The position numbers were made by a program, and so were the translations under genes. This document shows positions 1-9,239 of a stretch of 28,772 nt of DNA, piece by piece; position 1 is the first letter of the stretch, and the number at the start of each line of letters is the position of its first letter. Under the pieces are notes generated by a model. The model was not told the origin of the DNA, did not search any database, and saw only the letters and a program-made list of their open reading frames with translations. Source of the stretch: Chara braunii (Eukaryota; Streptophyta; Charophyceae; Charales; Characeae); NCBI GenBank assembly GCA_003427395.1, contig BFEA01000368.1:792933-821704 (forward strand), written 5' to 3'.

Positions 1-429
1 TTTGTGGGGAGCAGCACCAGCTGGGAAGCGGGCCCAGCGTCCCTTATAAGAATGTTGGTAACAGAAGGGGGCTGGGGTCCCCACAGTCTACCCGGAGAAA
101 GGCATATGAGACTTACCGGGAGCCTTACCCGGCTTCGCTTTGAGAATTGGAACCGGATCCGGCATTCCAATCAATGACTAACTATACATACTTTGCTAAT
201 TATTGTAACCTCACTGCTGAATACTGCCTTCTACGGTAGGTTGGCTCAGGTCCGGAAACCTAGACTTCCCAGCCAGCATCCCACCAGTGCCCTGTTAGCA
301 AAAAGTGGAGCCCAAACGAAGAAGGAAAGTGCTGGAAACCGGGTCCAGCGTCCCATCACTAAACAGGATATCTGCAAGTTCCCCCTGATCTGTCTCGAGG
401 AGGAACTTCATAGCCTCTGAATTGGATGG
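1..429 (-). other. Probable 3' untranslated region of the LINE
   Basis: This stretch lies downstream of the ORF2 stop in LINE orientation and has no convincing coding frame. It holds a diverged direct repeat: a block near 20-50 (core CCAGCGTCCC) recurs near 331-360. No poly(A) tail, A-rich terminus or target-site duplication is visible, so the true 3' end probably lies outside the window. Assignment as LINE 3' UTR is inference from position only. Confidence 0.4.
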
Positions 430-1635
430 TTACAATTTTTTACATAGCCAAGGGCCTAAAACTGGGTTTTGATTTTCGTTTAATGTTGCCAGTCTATTGT
501 CCTGCGCCCATGTTTTGAGAAACCATACCGGCCCTTTTCGTTTTCTTTCGACAAGGATAGTAAATCTCAAGTGTTTCCTGATCTGAGCTTGCATTTGGCC
601 TTTGCCTGGCAAGTCTCCCTTGAACACCGCATTATTTCTGGCTTGCCAGATAGCATTCATTATGATCCCTCTTGACCCCTGTTCAACATATCCCCATCCT
701 GAAGCGTAGTTGGCCATCGAAGGGCTAATCCCTGTTTCTATCCACTCGTCCGACCAATCAAATGCTGCTGTCGAGAAAGTATTCCAGTGCTTTCTCCACC
801 ATTGCCAGATTCTGATAGAGAAGGGGCATTGTATCCAGATGTGATTTGACGTTTCCCATGCCCACCGACATCTGGCGCAAACCCTGGATACCGCCATTAG
901 TTTGGAGGCCAACCATTCTGCCGACGGGATCACATCCAGGGCTTGAAGCCACAAGAGGCTTGCGATGCGTCTTTCCGGAAGTTTCTCCAGTTGCTTCCAT
1001 AGGCTATTTACTTTGTCCTCTGTCATCAGGTTAGGGTGTCTGTTTGCCCATCTATTTACTGATGTTTCCGTAGGTTTTCTTCTGGACGAGTCTCTTAGGG
1101 CTGCTACCCCGGTTCTGGGCCTGTAATGTGAGAGTGGGATGAAAGAGTTCCTTTTACTTTGCAGTCTCCATCCTTGGAGAATAGGCTCAACTGCGTAAGC
1201 GTCTGCGTCCTTTCCCAGCAGGCGCATTTCCTTGCCATTTTTATCGAACCGAGACCAGACTCTGACTTCTATAGCATCGTCCCAGTCTGGGCCCTGGTGT
1301 ATCCTTATTTCCTCTGTGAATTTGAGTGATTGGGTCTCTGCACCGTTACCTGAGGTTAGCCATTTTTGGATTCTGTGTCCCGCAGGAATGTCTGGACCAA
1401 CCACTTTCCAAACACAGTTTTGTTCTCCCTCTCTTCTGAGCCATGTCTTGAATACCTCTATGTTTTTTTTTTTCAAGATGATTTTCCAGGCATTTGGAAT
1501 TGCCGCCGTCAAGGTGGCTAGGTTTCCGGAGACATTGTGCAGCCTGGAAAGCGAACTGCGTAGATCCCCCTCCTTTCTCCAATCCATGTTCTGCTGATCC
1601 CATAAATCTATAATCTGAATTACTCCTCTGGTCAT
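430..1635 (-). pseudogene. LINE ORF2 C-terminal part with zf-RVT zinc ribbon
   Basis: A 401-codon open frame encodes the C-terminal third of the LINE polyprotein. Around residues 253-272 it has a zinc-ribbon signature, CARC followed by 10 residues, then H-x4-C with aromatic surroundings, as in zf-RVT domains of plant L1 ORF2. A later IWQARN motif is typical of the segment after zf-RVT. No RNase H domain is recognisable before the stop. The frame differs from that of the endonuclease/RT part. The first Met is simply where this frame is first usable: the true protein enters from upstream through a frameshift, so this is a broken continuation, not an independent gene. It contributes nucleic-acid binding to target-primed reverse transcription in the intact family. 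Confidence 0.8.
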
Positions 1636-2413
1636 CCAACTTTTACCAAAACTCCCACTGGCTTCGTTCGCGAGGAATGTGGACTGGTCCTCTTTGAGTA
1701 TGTGCGGATTCTAAAAGAGGGGTTGGAGCAAGATTTCCGCTTTCGTGTTAGGTGCATCTCTGGTTGTCGGGCGGATCTTGTTCCAAGTAGTATCATCATG
1801 GTCACCATCATAACCATTTGAGGGACGCTGAGCCCGGTTCTCAGCAGTTTCGGTTCGATCACCCGGGCAGACTGTGAGGACCCCGGCCTCAATGTTATTA
1901 TTGGTAATATCAGCCTTGGGCACCGGGCTCTTTAAAAACAAAAAAAAGTCTCCTCCAAAGTTTGCTCCTTGGCCTTTTCTGGGCAAAGGATGGGATATCC
2001 AGACATCTCCATACATCGGAGGGTGCCGCCAGGTCCCATTCTTTCTGGATGATGTATTCTGCAATTCTTTTCCATGTGGGGTTGTGTTGGTCTAGCATTG
2101 CTTTAATAGGCCATTTCGCTAGCAGGGATTTGTTCTGCATACTGGGGTCCAGGGTTCCAAGACCTCCCTGGTCCTTCGCTGCAGTTAGCATTTCCCAGGC
2201 TACTTTAGGTAGGAACCCTTGTTCTTCATCCGCTTTGGGTTTCCATAGGTATTTGGCTGCTGCCCTTCTAATGCTTTTGTAAGCGGAGTCCCCTAATATA
2301 TGAACAGTGCATGGAAAGGAGAGGATTGAAAATGCAGCTGATGAGAGTGCAATGGCCCTGCCATATAGTGAGAGGGAGTACGTCTTCTCCCAGCTGGAAA
2401 TTTTGTTAATGAC
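1636..2413 (-). pseudogene. LINE ORF2 linker between RT and zf-RVT, with stop and frameshift
   Basis: Translating leftward from the TAG at 2416-2414 in the endonuclease/RT frame gives an uninterrupted, L1-like thumb/connection region down to 1910, including motifs such as AAAKYLWKP and GGLG followed by a tryptophan-rich SKLWRRL stretch. The frame is then lost near a T/A homopolymer at about 1930-1947. The frame used by the C-terminal part is already open from 2064 to 1711, so a single 1-nt indel in the homopolymer would explain the break. Another short interruption separates 1711 from 1635. A sequencing error in the homopolymer is as likely as a real mutation. Confidence 0.7.
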
Positions 2414-4864
2414 CTAGGATGATAAAATTAGGTCTTGTGTGGCTGACGCATCTGTGAGAGATACCTGGACGCCTAGTAGGCGTTCTGAATTTTGGACCGG
2501 GACCTGTTGCATGCCCCAATCCGCTGCGAGTTGGAAAGGTTCAGGTAGAAGAAAGGTTGACTTGTCCCAGTTTACCGAGGCTTCAGAAAGGAGGCAGTAT
2601 GATTGGATCACTTTGTACAGTTCACCCAGCGAATCTCTTGTGTTGGCACTCGCGACTGTGAGGTCATCGGCTATAGCGCTGCATTTCCAGTGAAGGGAAG
2701 GGCTTACTTTTAGTCCTATGATGGTCTCATTATATCTTATGCTGTCAAGGAAAACTTCCAGTTGTACAACAAAGAGGAGGGGCGCCAGAGGGCAACCCTG
2801 CCGGAGGGAGCAAGAGAGGGAGAAGGCTGAGGATAAGTTACCGTTGACATTAACTACAGCTGTTGCATCTGAGTACATGATCTCTACCCATCTGCAGAAG
2901 CTGTCCCCGAAGTTCATGCGTTTAAGGGTGGTGTACACAAAGGCCCATCCAACCTTATCGTAGGCTTTTTCTAGATCTAAGAGGATAACGGCCACTTCTC
3001 TTTTTTCGGCGCTTATGATTTCTAAAGTCTGAATGGTGGTGAGGATATTCTCAAAGGTAGACCTCCCTTGGATAAATGCACCTTGTTCCTGGCCTGTCAA
3101 TTGTGGGAGGTATCTAGCGAGTCTTAAAGCTAGAGCTTTTGCTAATATTTTGTATGCCACATTGAGAAGGGAGATAGGACGCCAATTGCGCACATCTCTC
3201 TTGTCTCCCTTCTTGTACAGCAAAGTTGTTATACCTCTTGTCCAGTTCTTTGGGAGACGCTTACCTTTTAGGATGCCATTGTAAATTTGTAGGATGAATG
3301 GGCCCATGGAGTCCCAAGTAGCCGTGTATAGTTCTATTGGCAGCCCATCGGGGCCAGGGCACTTCCCAAGGGCCATCAGTCCTGCTGCATGTCTGAGTTC
3401 GTTGAGGGTGAGAGGACGGTCAAGGTCCAGCCGTGCCTGTTGTGGGAGTCCTATGGCAGAACGGTTCCAGAAGTCTGTGTTGGTTGATAAATCCGTGCCG
3501 AAGCTTACGTCTGGGCAACGTGTGGTGAGGATGTCTTGGAAGTATTCTGCGGCATAGGCGCACATCTCCGGTGAGGACGAGGCTAGCGGGCTATGTACAT
3601 CGAACGGGTGTGCTAATTCCCTCATGGCAGGTCTTGTATTCTTTTTTAGGAGAACCCTGAAGGTCAGCTTCGTCATTCTGTCGAAGCCTAGGATTCCTCT
3701 GATTTCTAGCCAGTCCATCCATTGTTCTTGACGTTGTATTTCCAGGTTTTCCAATTCTTGGAGGCGGTTTTTCCTAACTTTGGACCAATAGCAGTTGGCG
3801 TAGGCGTCCTTGCCAAGGTTGGCATCAGCTTCCCTTATTTTGTTTTTTATTTCGTGTTCCTTAATGACTTTGTTTCCCGCTTTGATTTGAGAGAAGACAT
3901 CCAGGGCTGATTGTACAATGGTTAGGTTGATGTCGGCCCATCGTCCCTCGTCTGAGAAACTTTCTTTGAAGTTCTGCCATCTACCCATCTGTTTGTTAAT
4001 CCATGGGACTATCCCTGGGTCATGAAGGTGGGATGCATTAAATCTGAAAGTGCCTTTTTTATGGTCTACATTCGGGTTGACAATGAACTCCGCTAGAACT
4101 GGGTAATGATCCGAGATGTCCGTGATTTGGGTTTCTATCCCGATGCTGCGCTCACAGAAGGTTCCTCTTGCTAGGAAAAAGTCCAGTCTTCTTCTTGGCA
4201 ATACTCGGTAATTTGAAACTTGCGGACCGAACCATGTGTATCCCGAGTCATGTGGGTTCATGGTTCGGTAGATATCTGTGAAATCTTGGGATGCCATGAA
4301 TTCTGTCAGCAGTTGAGTGTCCCGCCTGGGTGCTGAAATTTCCGGTGAGTCAATCCCTGGGATAAGAATTGTCTTCCAATCTGCTGCAATGAGCAGATTG
4401 TCTGTGTCCGGGATGTAGGCCGGAAGATTTTCAAAAAAGGCAATACAATCTCGATAGACTCCCGGTGCATATATAGACATGATGGCCCAGTCCTCTTGCC
4501 CGGCTGTGAATTTGACCCATACAAACCTGCCCTGGGGGTCTGCAAAACTATCGATGATGTCTATGTCTAAACTGTCTTGAAAAAGGATTCCCGTGCCCCC
4601 TTTAGTTCCGTCGGCGGGGGCCCAAAATTGAGGGCCCCTCCACCATCGTTGTGGCTGGGCTATCTTGGTAGCGTTGAGCTTGGATTCTTGTACACAAAGA
4701 ATGTGTACTTTCTGTGCGTGGCACCACGACGCTATTCTTTCATTATGGAAAGTATTGGTCGTGTCTCCTAATCCTCGTGCCTTCCAGCATGCTATGTTAA
4801 TGCGGTTTGGCAAGACCATTAGGAGGTATTCCCGAAGCGGCGCGTTGCTGGATGAGGCGTGCAT
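2414..4864 (-). CDS. LINE ORF2: endonuclease and reverse transcriptase
   Basis: An 816-codon frame. Residues about 20-260 form an exonuclease/endonuclease/phosphatase fold, which nicks target DNA for target-primed reverse transcription. Visible motifs are CWKARGLGD, QESKL, SIYAP, AADWKTI, RRRLDFFLA and the catalytic SDHYPV. Two positions that are normally Asn (WNxRG and GDxN) are Lys here. Residues about 490-790 are the reverse transcriptase, with LYKKGDKRDVRNWRPISLL, GFAFIQGR-like AFIQGRST, DLEKAYDKV, RQGCPLAPLLF and an AIADDL active site (YADD/FADD class), so the polymerase aspartates are intact. The frame ends at a TAG that sits inside the family's reading frame. ATG at 4864 was chosen because it is the first Met after ORF1 and lies 30 residues before the first endonuclease motif. 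Confidence 0.88.
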   Translation of the reverse strand: MHASSSNAPLREYLLMVLPNRINIACWKARGLGDTTNTFHNERIASWCHAQKVHILCVQESKLNATKIAQPQRWWRGPQFWAPADGTKGGTGILFQDSLDIDIIDSFADPQGRFVWVKFTAGQEDWAIMSIYAPGVYRDCIAFFENLPAYIPDTDNLLIAADWKTILIPGIDSPEISAPRRDTQLLTEFMASQDFTDIYRTMNPHDSGYTWFGPQVSNYRVLPRRRLDFFLARGTFCERSIGIETQITDISDHYPVLAEFIVNPNVDHKKGTFRFNASHLHDPGIVPWINKQMGRWQNFKESFSDEGRWADINLTIVQSALDVFSQIKAGNKVIKEHEIKNKIREADANLGKDAYANCYWSKVRKNRLQELENLEIQRQEQWMDWLEIRGILGFDRMTKLTFRVLLKKNTRPAMRELAHPFDVHSPLASSSPEMCAYAAEYFQDILTTRCPDVSFGTDLSTNTDFWNRSAIGLPQQARLDLDRPLTLNELRHAAGLMALGKCPGPDGLPIELYTATWDSMGPFILQIYNGILKGKRLPKNWTRGITTLLYKKGDKRDVRNWRPISLLNVAYKILAKALALRLARYLPQLTGQEQGAFIQGRSTFENILTTIQTLEIISAEKREVAVILLDLEKAYDKVGWAFVYTTLKRMNFGDSFCRWVEIMYSDATAVVNVNGNLSSAFSLSCSLRQGCPLAPLLFVVQLEVFLDSIRYNETIIGLKVSPSLHWKCSAIADDLTVASANTRDSLGELYKVIQSYCLLSEASVNWDKSTFLLPEPFQLAADWGMQQVPVQNSERLLGVQVSLTDASATQDLILSS

Positions 4865-4917
4865 GTTCTACCGGAACTTTTCTCCTTTTGCCGTCGTCGT
4901 CTGATGCGGCGGGAAGC

Positions 4918-5514
4918 TCAGTAAAAGTCCAAGGGCTCCTTAGCTGTGCCCCGAACTGGTCTGAGACCTTCCACCAGGTGGATTGTCCCTAGGGTTCTGC
5001 TATTTGGCACCGTGAATTCTGAGATGGCCAACCAATAGGGGAATTGGATCTGGAATTTTTCTCTCATTTCGTTTGAGACATGGGCGTGAAGAAAAACTGG
5101 GTACAAACCGATCTTTTTCCCATTCTCTGCGTCCAACACCTGCCTCCCCATCCTGGGTCGGGAGAGGATCCGTACCTGCCTAATAACGTTGGTAACTTTC
5201 CTGACGCAACCTAGGATGGAGAGATCTGTGGGTTGGGCATCCAGTTTGGAGACTGGAAGACTCAGGGATCCGGCGGACTGGGAGAGCGTAAGGACCATTG
5301 GGCCCTGGACTTTTCCGGTGCGCCATCTCCTAAGAGATCTGTGTGGATGGACGAGGTGGGGGGTCTCGTGTTCCTTTTTCCGTCTCCAAGTAGGCGCTGG
5401 AAGCCTGGTGGAGGAGACGGGACCCCGCCCCTCCCCCCTCCCCCCCTGTCTCTCCCTCCCCTGTCCCCTCGCCCCCTTCCTCCCTCCTCCCTGTGGTGCG
5501 GACCGGTCAACCAT
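4918..5514 (-). pseudogene. LINE ORF1 C-terminal part
   Basis: This open frame lies in the same phase as the ORF1 segment at 5632-6288, from which it is separated by one TAA and a poly-C/N tract. The first 60 residues are Arg/Gly-rich translation of low-complexity DNA and may be spurious. Residues about 90-198 look like real protein (RQVRILSRPRMGRQVLDAEN, then FPYWLAISEFTVPN) but match no domain I can name. It ends about 50 bp before the ORF2 start, as expected for the tail of an L1 ORF1 RNA-binding protein. Confidence 0.55.
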
Positions 5515-5631
5515 CCATTCGATGGTTGTGGGGTTCTGCCATTGCCACCACTGGCTGGAGGAGGAGGGGGGGGCGGGGGGGGCGGAGGGGGGGGAGGNNN
5601 NGGGAGGGGGAGGGGAGGGGGGTGGAGACTG
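5405..5631. repeat. Extreme G/C homopolymer and purine/pyrimidine-asymmetric tract with assembly gap
   Basis: The plus strand is pyrimidine-rich (CCCCTCCC-type) at about 5420-5495, then purine-rich (G runs with scattered A) at about 5560-5628, with four Ns at 5598-5601. On the minus strand it would encode Pro- and Gly/Arg-rich linker in ORF1. The G runs are dense enough to form G-quadruplexes. The N run shows the assembler could not resolve the tract, so the ORF1 frame cannot be trusted across it. Confidence 0.85.
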
Positions 5632-6288
5632 TTATCTCCAGAACCGTTGGAGTCTGGGTTCCTTGTCTCCCCGCCAGTTGCGAGCCGGACATTCATCGTC
5701 GAATTCATCGTGAAAAAACCCTTTGCACGTGGCACACCACGGAGTATCTGGGGCCGCTACTTCGATTTCGACTATCCCGCCATCTGCTGGGAGGTCGAAC
5801 GTTAGATATCTGACGTAACGTGCTTTTGCGCCTGCTTCCAGATCGAACCTGACACTGGCGAGTTCAGGTTCATCTGGGTTTTTGGCCACTGCTCCTTCTT
5901 TGATCACTTTGCCGAAAGCCAATTCTACTGCAACCCTTAGCAATGGCAGGGCGGCCATGGGAATGCGCAGACATCTTACCCAGAAAGCATCAATCCTCAG
6001 CTTCTCTCTCCAGTCCTGCAGTTCCTTCTCCGACATCCACGGTTTGAAGTAGATGTCGTATTGTTTACCATCCAATTCAATCCCATCGTATTCTATGCCC
6101 AACATCCACTGAGCCACCTCTTTATTACAGGCTACATACGATAGAAGGTTTTTCCCTTCATTTCTGAAGAAGCCTCTTTTTGACTCGTCTCCCAGCATTG
6201 GCATTCCAATCCAACCGTTTTCATACATTCGAATAGCTCTACGTTTGATGTCTGCTGGCAGAGACACAGCTGCTTGCCCAAAGGCCAC
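5632..6288 (-). pseudogene. LINE ORF1 central part: DUF4283-like region and CCHC-type knuckle
   Basis: A 218-codon frame resembling the N-terminal nucleic-acid-binding region of plant L1 ORF1 proteins. Visible pieces are KEVAQWMLGIEYDGIEL, YFKPWM followed by a helix, WVRCLRIPMAALPLL (the 'WVRI..lP' signature of DUF4283 proteins), and VRFDLEAGAKARYVRYLTFDLP. Near the end is a cysteine knuckle, C-x2-C-x4-H-x6-C (CATCKGFFHDEFDDEC), two residues longer in the last spacer than classical CCHC. The frame ends at TAA in the family's phase, just before the homopolymer tract. In intact elements this protein coats the LINE RNA. Confidence 0.75.
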
Positions 6289-6503
6289 TGTGTCTCAACG
6301 TCGTACACTTGTGGGTCAATTTTGATTCTAACTCTATCTGGTTCCCTGATGACTCGTGTGAATTGAGGGGTACACAGACCAGATGGGAGAATTCTCTGTC
6401 GGTAACATTCATCGAACAAATCCCAAAGCCTGGATTTCTCTGTCTCGTTCAACTGTCCCAATCGCCCTCCCCTACCGTTGCTATCGTGCTGGTCACCTTC
6501 CAT
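6289..6503 (-). pseudogene. LINE ORF1 N-terminal part, frameshifted against the rest
   Basis: The frame opens with ATG at 6503 and encodes a short hydrophilic leader (rich in Gly, Asp, Arg) followed by NETEKSRLWDLFDECYRQRILPSG and a basic stretch. At about 6288-6300 it changes phase relative to the DUF4283-like part. The natural join lies in the ACACAGTGG context, where a 1-nt indel would fuse the two frames. The minus-strand open frame at 6503-6132 that runs past this point is the out-of-phase shadow. Confidence 0.6.
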
Positions 6504-6799
6504 AACGATCGGCTTCGATGCAACTATAATGCTTCGAGCCTTTCTGGGAAGGCCCGCGAGCCAACCGACTGTTGAGGGTGGTGTAACTGGGGATGAGAGG
6601 AGCTACCAAACGGGGAATCGGTACGAGGCGTTTGACTACCCCGTCCTTTTGTACTTCACTTTCCTGTCAATACAGCGATTGGGCGATCTAGTTGGGCGAG
6701 AGGTGAGATTAATTCCTTATGGGACGAGCAGGTATGGGCCGAGGGGTATCACAAGGATGGCGTCAGATTACCTGCCCAGACGGATTCGGAATCTCCTGT
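6504..6799. other. No gene seen; possible LINE 5' UTR
   Basis: Nothing recognisable in this stretch. It lies immediately upstream of the LINE ORF1 start in LINE orientation. Short open frames on either strand have no domain or motif and are probably fortuitous. Confidence 0.4.
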
Positions 6800-6972
6800 G
6801 TGTGGCCAGATGCCGATGCCAGCAACACGACGACAACATGCGTATCCCGTTGTTGAAGCGAGTCTTGAAGAGTGAAGTGAGTCTTGAAGCAGTGTGGCCA
6901 GATGCCGAAGCCAGCGACACGACGACAGCATGCGTATCCCGTTGTTGAAGCGAGTCTTGAAGAAGTGTGTCG
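6800..6972. repeat. 92-bp tandem duplication
   Basis: A block starting GTGTGGCCAGATGCCG at 6800 recurs at 6892 with a few substitutions (GATGCCAGCAA versus GAAGCCAGCGA). Both copies end in TTGTTGAAGCGAGTCTTGAAG. Inside the first copy the phrase AGTCTTGAAG is itself repeated, suggesting slippage. No coding role is apparent. Confidence 0.85.
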
Positions 6973-7192
6973 GGTGCTATGATGCCACTCCTCTTCTGAG
7001 GTGTAATCGAGGTTACGCAGATCTGTCACAAGCGGTCCCTGCCCTTGCGGATTGAAGCTCCTCTTCGTTCCAAACTTCTCCTAGCTTTGAGCCGTGGATA
7101 GCGCGTCAGTGTATGCAGGCCTGCTTGCTATGGTAAATAATTGATACGCCGGTATTCCCGACCTTGCTAACCCCTATGTTGCGCCTACGCTC
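6973..7192. other. Unassigned spacer
   Basis: No gene, RNA or motif recognised. The last ~40 bp (GCTAACCCCTATGTTG region) resembles sequence just before the third copy of the following repeat, so the repeat unit may begin slightly earlier than annotated. Confidence 0.4.
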
Positions 7193-8230
7193 GAGCGACT
7201 AGCTGCTGAGCAGAAGAGAACTCTCGAAAGATAGGGATAGTGAATAAGATCGCGAGTCTCTCGGCTTGCTGTGCCCATGTGTTGTGCCTCTCTCCTTGTT
7301 GACGCCGCCGTCGATCGGTTATGCCCGCTGTCATATTCCTTGTGACCTGAGTCCTGTTATCCAGGCCGCCTCCTGCGGCCCGGATGATAGAAGTACGAGT
7401 GGCGGGGCGTTATCGAAGGCAATCAAGTGGTGGCCAGATAAGTGAAGCTGGTGTTGTGGTCGTGGAAGCAGGCATGGGAGACAGAGCCCTCCCCGTGATC
7501 GCCAGCGGACGAAAAGTTTAACTAGGCCGCACGACTGCGATTCACCCTCTAAATTGCAAGCAAAGACAGAGCGACTGGTTGCTGAGTAGAGGAGAACTTT
7601 CGGGAGATAGGGATAGAGAATAAGATCGCGAGTCTCTCGGCTTACTGTGTCCATGCGTTGTGCCTATCTCCTTGCTGAAGCCGCCACCGATCGGTTATGC
7701 CCGCTGGCATATTCCTTGTAACCTTGAGTCCTGTTATCCAAGCCGCCTCCTGCGGCCCGGATGATAGAAGTACGAAGGGTGGAACGTATCGAAGGTAAAC
7801 GTGTGGTGACCAAATAGGTGAAACTGGTGTTCTGATCCCTCCTGTAATCGCAAGAGGACGAAAAGGTTCAAGTAAGTCGCACGACTGCTATTCACCCTCT
7901 AAGTTGCAAGCAATGACTCTCGAACGATTCCTTGCCCAGGATTACGAGAGTAGGTACGTGCTTGCTACATGGGCAGTCGCCTCTTCGCTAGCCTCTACGT
8001 TGAACCTAAGCCAAGGCTACTATTCGCTGGGTAGTGGGGAATTCTAGGGAGAGAGAGAGAGGGTGAGCTCACACTTCTCTCGGCTTACTGTGTCCACCCA
8101 ATGTTACTGTCTTCTTCGTGTCGCCAATGTCGCTGTGCGTAGCCTGCTGGACTCGGCTGGAGTAATACCTGTGTCCTAGGTCCCCGGCTATCCGGGCCGC
8201 CTCTTGCGGCCAGGACGGTGGACGTTTTGG
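7193..8230. repeat. ~376-bp tandem repeat family, three copies, with conserved stem-loop
   Basis: Copy 1 starts at GAGCGACT 7193 and copy 2 at GAGCGACT 7569 (period 376). The copies align over nearly their whole length, including CGCGAGTCTCTCGGCTT and TGCCCGCTG. A third, more diverged and shorter copy lies at about 8023-8230 after an unrelated ~70-100-bp spacer. Each copy contains GGCCGC-CTCCT-GCGGCC or a close variant (7364-7380, 7742-7756, 8195-8211), flanked by TATCC and GGAT that extend the stem. There is no coding potential. It could be a satellite, LINE 5' monomers or an intergenic spacer repeat. Confidence 0.85.
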
Positions 8231-8851
8231 AGAACAGAGCAGTGGATATGGTGCTAGTACGATAGCGAAGTGTGTGAAGTTGGAAGTGTAAGCTTGAGAT
8301 CAGGTATGAGCGCCATGAGGATGCTGATACTCCGGAGCACAGAGGCACTCTCTCCCCCAGTCAAGGCGGAGATGGAGTAACAACACTTCCGTGGACGGTA
8401 GCCATCGCCCCAGACCTCATGGGGGGAACTTCGCGAGTGGGATAGCTCGTGCACTCGCTCGTCGCTCCACTCCCTCGGCGGCGGTGAAACGGTGAAAACA
8501 AACGCTACCGGCTCCTCTGGTAATGGAAACTATCGGGCGTCGTCATTCTTCCATTCGAAGCTTTATAATTGCTTCCCCATTTTGTACCAACCTCCAATCC
8601 ACCCTCCCATTTCTCCATTCCATCCTGATCACTCTATTCAAGCTTCTCGGAAGGATTACGAATTTAAGACTATCTACTTTCCTAGACGCGACATGAAGAA
8701 GCATACGTATAGGAGTGGTCAAGGTCACGGGAGGTAGTCCAGTTGTCGTAGGTACTGGATGGAGGTTCTTGTAGGAAGGTAGACTTTGTCAGCTACCATC
8801 GCTTAGATACCAGCCGGAACCACGAACAAGGCACTGACCAACACACCTCCA
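8231..8851. other. Unassigned stretch upstream of the decayed coding region
   Basis: There are short open frames (for example 8492-8737, plus strand, proline-rich IHPPISPFHPDHS) but no recognisable domain. It may contain the 5' part or leader of the decayed element that begins to look coding at about 8852. Confidence 0.35.
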
Positions 8852-9212
8852 ATGCAGCATGCAGCTGCACACGCATCGATGCAACTTGTTCCACTGTTAC
8901 AGTACCAACTACCGTACTATCCTCCTCCACCACCTTATGGGTGGCAAGGCGGTTGGAATCCCTGCAACACGCCACGTGCCCCATTTGCGAATAGATTTCC
9001 AGAGCTAGGACAACATGGGTGGTTTACGAAGGAACACCTCGATCCCATTAAAATGGAAGATCGCAGATGCCATTGAGGATGCGAGGAAGAAGCATACAGG
9101 TGAATCGAGTGGAGTGAGCGTCATACGATCCAACAAGAAGGACAAGAAGAAAGCGGCCAGCGAGATCGAGAGCAGTGAGGAGAGTATCAAGTTGTGCCTA
9201 TGGATCTCAAGT
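8852..9212 (+). pseudogene. 5' piece of a decayed multi-domain coding region (proline-rich, then charged helix)
   Basis: The first part reads as a low-complexity, aromatic/proline-rich protein (LPYYPPPPPYGWQGGW) continuing to FTKEHLDPIK. Near 9053-9060 the phase changes and the neighbouring frame carries on as a charged helical segment (IADAIEDARKKHTGESSG, then KKDKKKAAS) up to 9212. There the 6.2-kb inserted element begins. The reading frame at 9212 continues in phase at 15437 when the insert and one AAGT are removed. The proline-rich leader plus charged helix resembles a gag-like or disordered N-terminus, but I do not recognise a named family. No start codon can be chosen with confidence. 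Confidence 0.55.
9209..9212. repeat. Left target-site duplication (AAGT) of the 6.2-kb element
   Basis: AAGT immediately before the left terminus matches AAGT at 15433-15436 immediately after the right terminus. Confidence 0.75.
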
Positions 9213-9239
9213 AACATAGGATTCGTGAAAACCCAACAA
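9213..9239. repeat. Left terminal inverted repeat
   Basis: Twenty-seven bases identical to the reverse complement of 15406-15432. The match stops at 9240. Confidence 0.9.

Larger units (their letters stand above)
1..6503 (-). mobile_element. L1-type non-LTR retrotransposon (LINE), damaged, 3' end off the window
   Basis: Two consecutive minus-strand reading regions have the plant L1 layout. ORF1 (about 6503-4918) carries a DUF4283-like nucleic-acid-binding region and a CCHC-type knuckle. ORF2 (4864-430) carries an apurinic-like endonuclease, a reverse transcriptase with an ADD motif, and a C-terminal zf-RVT zinc ribbon. The ORF1 stop and the ORF2 start are about 50 bp apart. ORF2 would be about 1478 codons, normal for plant L1 elements. 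Damage is modest (one TAG, about one ORF2 frameshift, ORF1 frameshifts partly next to a sequencing gap), so this copy is younger than the gypsy element and the GIY-YIG remnant to the right. The 5' end cannot be placed: no flanking duplication was found, and 6504-8490 could be 5' UTR or unrelated repeats. Confidence 0.85.

Noticed and set aside
5189-5813. Several overlapping plus-strand frames of 100-190 codons
   Set aside because: They are antisense shadows of LINE ORF1 through low-complexity G/C tracts; the DUF4283-like and CCHC motifs are on the minus strand.
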